Assembly (NCBI RefSeq): GCF_018863195.1
Contig: NZ_JAHKRT010000003.1
Coordinates: 62,001 to 126,000, forward strand
Origin: Sphingomonas quercus
GTDB taxonomy: Bacteria > Pseudomonadota > Alphaproteobacteria > Sphingomonadales > Sphingomonadaceae
Reading direction: 5' to 3'
Length of the DNA: 64,000 bases
Part shown: positions 59,838 through 64,000 of the stretch, in pieces
How the letters are laid out: every line of letters begins with the position of its first letter
How positions within the stretch are numbered: the stretch's first letter is position 1
Program-made: the position numbers and the translations under genes
The notes under the pieces: generated by a model
Database searches by the model: none
The model's input: only the letters and a program-made list of their open reading frames with translations
What the model was told of the DNA's origin: nothing

Positions 59838-61205
59838 ATGCGGCGGGCGATGGTGGCGGCGGCGCTGGTGATGATGTCGGGCAGCGCGACCGCGCAGGAG
59901 GATGTCCATGCGCGCGCGCTCGCCGCAGGCTACAAGGCGGCGTTCCTGTGCAGCGGCATCTTCAATGCCGGACAGACCGAAGCGCAGGTCGCCGCAGACG
60001 ATCTGGAGGGCATCTACCGCCAATATCAGGCGATCGTGCGCACCTTGCCGGCCCGCGTCGATCACGCCGCCCATATGGTCAGCGTCGACTACAGCCCCGG
60101 CCTGCCGCCGCGTATCGCCGCGTGGCGACCGCGTCTCGGCTGCACGCAGCTGCCGATCGGCGCCGGCGCCGACATGGCGGCACGGCTGCCGCAGCTCACC
60201 GCTCGCCCGCCGGCTGGCAATCCGGATCAGCGCGCCTGGCCTGACGGCGATGTTGGCGCGACCGCGCCGACGCCGCCCCGCCTCGCCGCCGCCGCCGAGC
60301 GCGCGTTCGAGCCGAGCGTCTATGGCGCCGGCTCCCGCACCACGGCGGTGATGGTGGTGAAGGACGGCAGGATCGTCGCCGAGCGCTATCGCTCCGGCTA
60401 TGATCTGCACACGCCGCAGCGAACCTGGTCGGCGGCCAAGAGCATCACGGCGACGGTGATCGGGCGGGCCGTCCAGCTCGGCCGCATCAAAGTGGAGGCG
60501 CCGGCCCGCGTGCCCGAGTGGCGGCCCGGCGACCCGCGCGCGGCGATCACCCTGGCGCAGCTGATGCACATGAACAGCGGCCTGTGGACGGACGGACCCG
60601 GCAACCGCACCGACGAGGTCTATCTCGGCGGCGGCGCCGTCACCCAATGGGCCACGGCCATGCCGCTGGAGGCGACCCCCGGCACCCGCTTCCGCTATGC
60701 CAATAACGACACCTTGCTCGCCGTGCGCAGCGTTCGCTCCGCGCTTGGCGACGGGCAGGCGGCGATCGACTTCCCCTATGCCGAGGTGTTCTGGCGCATC
60801 GGCATGAACCACACCTTCGCCGAGACCGACTGGCAGGGCAATTACGTCCTGTCGAGCCAGGTGTGGACCACCGCGCGCGATCTCGCCCGGCTCGGCCTGC
60901 TCTATCTCAATGACGGCGTGTGGGGCGGCGAGCGATTGCTGCCGCAGGGCTGGTCGCGCTTCGTCGCCACGCCGGCCGGCGCGCAGCCGCCTTCAGGCGC
61001 CGGCTATGGCGCGTTCTTCTGGCTTTACGGCCCGGCCCAGGGCTTGCCGGAGGGCACCTATCTGATGAACGGCAATCGCGGCCAATATGTCTTCGTCATC
61101 CCCTCGCGAAAGCTGGTCATCGTGCGCCGTGGCTTCGACCGGGAAGGGGAGCCGGGCTTCGACATCGCTCGCTTCGGGCGCGACATGCTGGCGGCCATCG
61201 ACTGA
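59838..61205 (+). CDS. Exported beta-lactamase-fold serine hydrolase
   Basis: The 455-residue protein has a signal peptide (MRRAMVAAALVMMSGSATAQ) and a class C beta-lactamase-like domain (PF00144 type). The SxxK motif is TWSAAKSITATVIGRA, the Tyr motif is FRYANND (YxN), and the C-terminal strand is YVFVIPSRKLVIV. The N-terminal 120 residues hold conserved cysteines (FLCSG, LGCTQL). It is probably a periplasmic esterase or D-amino-acid peptidase; beta-lactam hydrolysis is not implied. Start ATG 59838 has a strong AGGAGAGGAG upstream. Confidence 0.88.
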   Translation: MRRAMVAAALVMMSGSATAQEDVHARALAAGYKAAFLCSGIFNAGQTEAQVAADDLEGIYRQYQAIVRTLPARVDHAAHMVSVDYSPGLPPRIAAWRPRLGCTQLPIGAGADMAARLPQLTARPPAGNPDQRAWPDGDVGATAPTPPRLAAAAERAFEPSVYGAGSRTTAVMVVKDGRIVAERYRSGYDLHTPQRTWSAAKSITATVIGRAVQLGRIKVEAPARVPEWRPGDPRAAITLAQLMHMNSGLWTDGPGNRTDEVYLGGGAVTQWATAMPLEATPGTRFRYANNDTLLAVRSVRSALGDGQAAIDFPYAEVFWRIGMNHTFAETDWQGNYVLSSQVWTTARDLARLGLLYLNDGVWGGERLLPQGWSRFVATPAGAQPPSGAGYGAFFWLYGPAQGLPEGTYLMNGNRGQYVFVIPSRKLVIVRRGFDREGEPGFDIARFGRDMLAAID

Positions 61206-61279
61206 CCCGGCACTTCCCGAAACGCGCGTTGCGCTGCATCCCCCTTGCCGCCGCTGCGGTGGCGCATATCGGTGCCGGG
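61206..61279. terminator. Inverted repeats between convergent genes
   Basis: CCCGGCAC (61206-61213) and GTGCCGGG (61272-61279) pair across 58 bases, with an inner stem GCCGCCGC/GCGGTGGC in between. They fill the space between the convergent serine hydrolase and permease genes and could form a bidirectional terminator. Confidence 0.4.
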
Positions 61280-61287
61280 CGGTCGCG

Positions 61288-62349
61288 CTAGCCCTCGCTG
61301 GTGCCGATATCGCCTGACGCGACCCATTCGCGCCACAGCAGCATCAGCGTCGCCATCACCGCCGGGCCGACGAACAGGCCGAGCAGCCCGATCGTCTCCA
61401 CCCCGCCGACGATGCCGATCAGCACCCACACGAACGGCAGCCGCGTCGTGCCGCCGATCAGGCCGGGGCGGACGAAATGATCGGCCACGAAGTTGATCGC
61501 GATACCCAGCCCGCCGACGATGATCGCCGCCATCATCGCGCCCTGCACGACGAGCAGCAGCAGCGCGATCAGCAGGATCGCGATCAGCCCGAAAGGCACC
61601 ATCGAGGCGACGCCGGAGATCAGCCCCATCAGGATCGGATGCGGCACGCCGCCGGCGGCATAGATCACCGCCATGATGATCCCCTGCGCCAGCCCGAGCA
61701 GCACCAGCCCGTCGACAGTGCCGCGCACCGAGGCGAAGATCTGCTGGCCGACGCGCTCGCCCGCCGGCCCGAATGCACGCCGGGCGCCGCGTCCCAGCTG
61801 ATCGACGATGGCGTCGCGATCGCGCAACACGAAGAACAGCACGACGACGGTGAAGGCGAACACGACCACGCGGCGGATGATGCTGTGCGTCACCGTCCGC
61901 GACTGGCTGAGCAGCATGTCGGCGTCGACGCGCCCGAATTGCTCGCTCGCGGCGGCGGCGGTGAGCAGATGCGCATTCCACCAGTCTGTCACCTGCGCCG
62001 AGCCGAACGGGAGCGCCGCCACCCAGCGCGGCACCGGCACGCCATGGCTCCGCGCGTCGGACAACCACAGGATCGCGCCCTGCGCCTCCAGCACCGCCCG
62101 CGACACGGCGATGATCAGCGGCACGATCACCACCAGCAGCACCGCGCAGGTGATCAGCGCCGCGACCAGCGTCCGGCGGCCCGGCCACAGGGCCATCAGG
62201 CGCAGGCGCAACGGCTCGACGGCGATGGCGACGACGCCGGCCCACAACACCGCCGGCACGAAGGCCGCGCCGATCCACAGCGCGCCCAGCGCGACCGCGA
62301 CGGCCAGCGCCACCCGCGCGCGCAGCTGGGCAGGCGTCGAACTGTCCAT
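61288..62349 (-). CDS. AI-2E family transporter
   Basis: The 353-residue integral membrane protein has about eight hydrophobic segments with the AI-2E/PerM layout. An N-terminal helix pair (LWIGAAFVPAVLWAGVVAIA; LITCAVLLVVIVPLIIAVS) is followed by a soluble stretch, and the conserved region GLISGVASMVPFGLIA and FVADHFVRPGLIGG is present. The family is named for AI-2 export in E. coli TqsA, but many members have other or unknown substrates. The ATG at 62349 follows GGGGGAGA. It is 16 nt after the oxygenase gene on the same strand. Confidence 0.9.
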   Translation of the reverse strand: MDSSTPAQLRARVALAVAVALGALWIGAAFVPAVLWAGVVAIAVEPLRLRLMALWPGRRTLVAALITCAVLLVVIVPLIIAVSRAVLEAQGAILWLSDARSHGVPVPRWVAALPFGSAQVTDWWNAHLLTAAAASEQFGRVDADMLLSQSRTVTHSIIRRVVVFAFTVVVLFFVLRDRDAIVDQLGRGARRAFGPAGERVGQQIFASVRGTVDGLVLLGLAQGIIMAVIYAAGGVPHPILMGLISGVASMVPFGLIAILLIALLLLVVQGAMMAAIIVGGLGIAINFVADHFVRPGLIGGTTRLPFVWVLIGIVGGVETIGLLGLFVGPAVMATLMLLWREWVASGDIGTSEG

Positions 62350-62365
62350 GGCCGATCTCCCCCGC

Positions 62366-62971
62366 TCAGCGATAGTTGAAGCTGATGCTGATCCGATCCG
62401 ACTTCGCCCGACCGGCGGGCACCTCGTGCCGGAGCCAGCTTTCCCAGAGGAAGATCGAGCCGGCCGAAGGGGTGGCATAGACGAAGCTGCGCGCGTCCTC
62501 CGGCGCGTCGTCGCGGCGCAGCGGCGCCGCCATCATCATCGGCAGGCGCGGATCCTCCAGCTTGAGCGGGGCGGCGCCCTCGGGCACCCGCACATAGACC
62601 GTGCCCGAGACGATGCTGTGCGGGTGGATATGGCCGCTGTGATGGCCGGCCATGCCTTTCATGACATTGGCCCACAGACTGTCGAGCCGGGGCTTGCGTC
62701 CGCCGAGATCGAGAAACGCCTCCTCCACGAACCGGCCGACATGCCGATCGAGGCTGCGCTTCAGCCGCTCGAACGCCGGGTAGCGCGCCGGCAGATCGTT
62801 GAGCGAGGCATAGGAGGTGTAGCCCGGGTAGCCGTGAGCCTTGCACCATGCCCGGCCGGCGCGGTCCTCGCGCGCCAGTTCATAGGCATCCTGCTCCAGC
62901 TCGGCGAGCAGAGCCGCATCACCAAGCTGGCCGTCATAGAAGCGGGTGGCGAAAAGCGTGCGGATGGTCAT
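62366..62971 (-). CDS. 2OG-Fe(II) oxygenase family protein
   Basis: The 201-residue protein matches a small family of putative 2-oxoglutarate/Fe(II) oxygenases. HIHPHSIVSGTVYVRVPEGA carries candidate iron ligands, and WESWLRHEVPAGRAKSDRIS carries the distal His and the 2OG-binding Arg. It is cytoplasmic with no signal. The next gene, the AI-2E-family permease, follows 16 nt later and may be co-expressed. Substrate unknown. Confidence 0.82.
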   Translation of the reverse strand: MTIRTLFATRFYDGQLGDAALLAELEQDAYELAREDRAGRAWCKAHGYPGYTSYASLNDLPARYPAFERLKRSLDRHVGRFVEEAFLDLGGRKPRLDSLWANVMKGMAGHHSGHIHPHSIVSGTVYVRVPEGAAPLKLEDPRLPMMMAAPLRRDDAPEDARSFVYATPSAGSIFLWESWLRHEVPAGRAKSDRISISFNYR

Positions 62972-63016
62972 CCGGCAGGCGAACCACAGCGCCCGCTTCT
63001 ATTCAAGACGCCATCG

Positions 63017-64000
63017 TCAGTGCACGGCAACCGCGGAGCCGCCGGTACCGCGCGCATCATGAGCGCCGAACATCGTCGCTCCGGGTGCGATCGCTCCGCC
63101 CACCGCGAGGAAACCGGCGCCCGTCCGCGGCCCGGGCGTGAAACGGGGCGCGCCGACCGATATGCCCTCGGCGATCCCCCAATTTTCCTCGTCGCTGAAC
63201 TTGTGCCCTCGTCGTTCGAGCAGCGCGCGCGTATCGGGCGAGAGCGCGAACGGCTCGAGCGAGACCACGTCCGGTAGCCATTGCTCGTGGATGCGCGGGG
63301 CGTTGATCGCCTGCTGCACGTCCATGCCGTGATCGACCATGTTGATGATCGCCTCCAGCGTGATGGTGATGATCCGCGATCCGCCCGGGCTGCCGATGAT
63401 CAGCGCCACCTTGCCGTCCCTGGTGACGATCGTCGGGCTCATCGAGCTGAGCGGCGTCTTGCCGGGACCGACGGCGTTGGCCGCGCCCTGGACCAGGCCG
63501 AACATGTTCGGCGCGCCGGGTTTGGAGGTGAAATCGTCCATCTCGTTGTTCATGACGATGCCGGTGCCCGGCGCGACGCGATGGATGCCGAACCAGTCAT
63601 TGAGAGTATAGGTGACGGAGACGGCGTTCCCGTCGGCGTCCAGCACGTCATATTGAGTGGTGCTATGCCCTTCCGGGGCGGGCACGGGCGGGCCCAGCCG
63701 GGACGAAGGCGTTGCCCGCGCCGGATCGATGCCGGCGCGCAATCGCGCCGCATAGGCCGGATCGAGCAGCTCGGCGGTCGGGTTCGCGACGAAATCGGGG
63801 TCGCCCAGCTTGTTGTTGCGATCGACGTAGACGCGGCGCAGGGTCTCGACGAGGACATGCACCTCATCCGCCGAATGGAAGCCCATCGCGCCGAGATCAT
63901 AGCCCGACAGGATGTTCAGCGCCTCGCAGATCGAGACCCCGCCGGAACTGGGCGGCGGCGCAGAGATGACGTGGTAGCCGCGATAATCGCACTCGATCGG
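63017..64000 (-). CDS. ggt: Gamma-glutamyltranspeptidase, C-terminal part (cut by window end)
   Basis: The visible 327 residues include the end of the large subunit (HVISAPPPSSGGV at the edge) and the small subunit. The nucleophile Thr follows the cleavage context GHSTTQYDVLDADGNAVS, then NNEMDDF, LSSMSPTIV and GSPGGSRIITITLEAI. GGT cleaves glutathione and related gamma-glutamyl compounds, usually in the periplasm, after autocatalytic maturation. The N-terminal half and the signal peptide lie beyond position 64000. Confidence 0.92.
   Translation of the reverse strand, partial: PIECDYRGYHVISAPPPSSGGVSICEALNILSGYDLGAMGFHSADEVHVLVETLRRVYVDRNNKLGDPDFVANPTAELLDPAYAARLRAGIDPARATPSSRLGPPVPAPEGHSTTQYDVLDADGNAVSVTYTLNDWFGIHRVAPGTGIVMNNEMDDFTSKPGAPNMFGLVQGAANAVGPGKTPLSSMSPTIVTRDGKVALIIGSPGGSRIITITLEAIINMVDHGMDVQQAINAPRIHEQWLPDVVSLEPFALSPDTRALLERRGHKFSDEENWGIAEGISVGAPRFTPGPRTGAGFLAVGGAIAPGATMFGAHDARGTGGSAVAVH

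Noticed and set aside
1-64000. tRNA, rRNA, CRISPR arrays, insertion sequences, prophage or attachment sites
   Set aside because: No repeats, cloverleaf-like genes, transposases or integrases were seen; the window looks like stable core and accessory chromosome without mobile elements.

Overview
The window is about 64 kb of uniformly high-GC, densely packed chromosome with no tRNA, rRNA, CRISPR array, transposase or integrase that I could find. The gene set points to a sphingomonad (Sphingomonas or a close relative in the Sphingomonadaceae): a zeaxanthin/nostoxanthin-type crt cluster, several large TonB-dependent receptors, paired M14 peptidases, a LOV-HTH blue-light regulator, an EcfG-type promoter and frequent 4-nt ATGA/GTGA gene overlaps. 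This is inferred from gene content; no 16S gene is present.

Layout. 1-2.0 kb: end of a metallophosphoesterase, a thioredoxin-reductase-like flavoprotein and a small exported protein. 2.0-5.9 kb: a chemoreceptor, an exported alpha/beta hydrolase and a LOV-LuxR photoreceptor. 5.9-12.4 kb: carotenoid locus, with DUF2141 and a sterol-desaturase-family hydroxylase (candidate crtG) on the minus strand, crtY-crtB on plus, crtI-crtZ on minus and crtE on plus. The two divergent promoter regions share a motif. 12.5-24.9 kb: a TonB receptor, two exported M14 metallopeptidases and, between them, a translationally coupled KaiC-like ATPase and hybrid histidine kinase.

25.1-36.5 kb: an unusual oxidative island. 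It holds a membrane-anchored DUF2235 (Tle1-like) hydrolase, a di-heme cytochrome c lipoprotein coupled to a GMC flavoprotein, a minus-strand operon of two uncharacterised proteins plus a DyP-type peroxidase, and a divergent catalase-related heme protein. This is my best candidate for an undescribed system. 36.6-40.2 kb: an iron-uptake operon (PepSY protein, 63-aa membrane protein, TonB siderophore receptor) behind a good Fur-box match. 40.2-43.3 kb: an ArsR/SDR divergent pair, a hidden 59-aa SANT/Myb-like protein, an exported SMP-30-like protein and an Ogt-type DNA repair methyltransferase.

43.3-57.3 kb: myo-inositol catabolism, with iolB, iolD, a TonB receptor, iolC fused to DUF2090, an RpiR-family regulator, an MFS transporter, an exported TIM-barrel protein, a heme-c/PQQ dehydrogenase and an aldo/keto reductase. 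iolG, iolE and iolA are not in the window, so the exported PQQ enzyme and TIM-barrel protein may carry out the first oxidation steps outside the cytoplasm. 57.4-64 kb: a small protein, an EcfG-type promoter followed by a strong hairpin, a spermidine-synthase-like protein, an rRNA/tRNA methyltransferase, an RNase H-like protein, a beta-lactamase-fold serine hydrolase, an AI-2E-family permease, a 2OG-Fe(II) oxygenase and the C-terminal part of gamma-glutamyltranspeptidase, cut by the window edge. No stretch longer than 300 bases lacks a gene.
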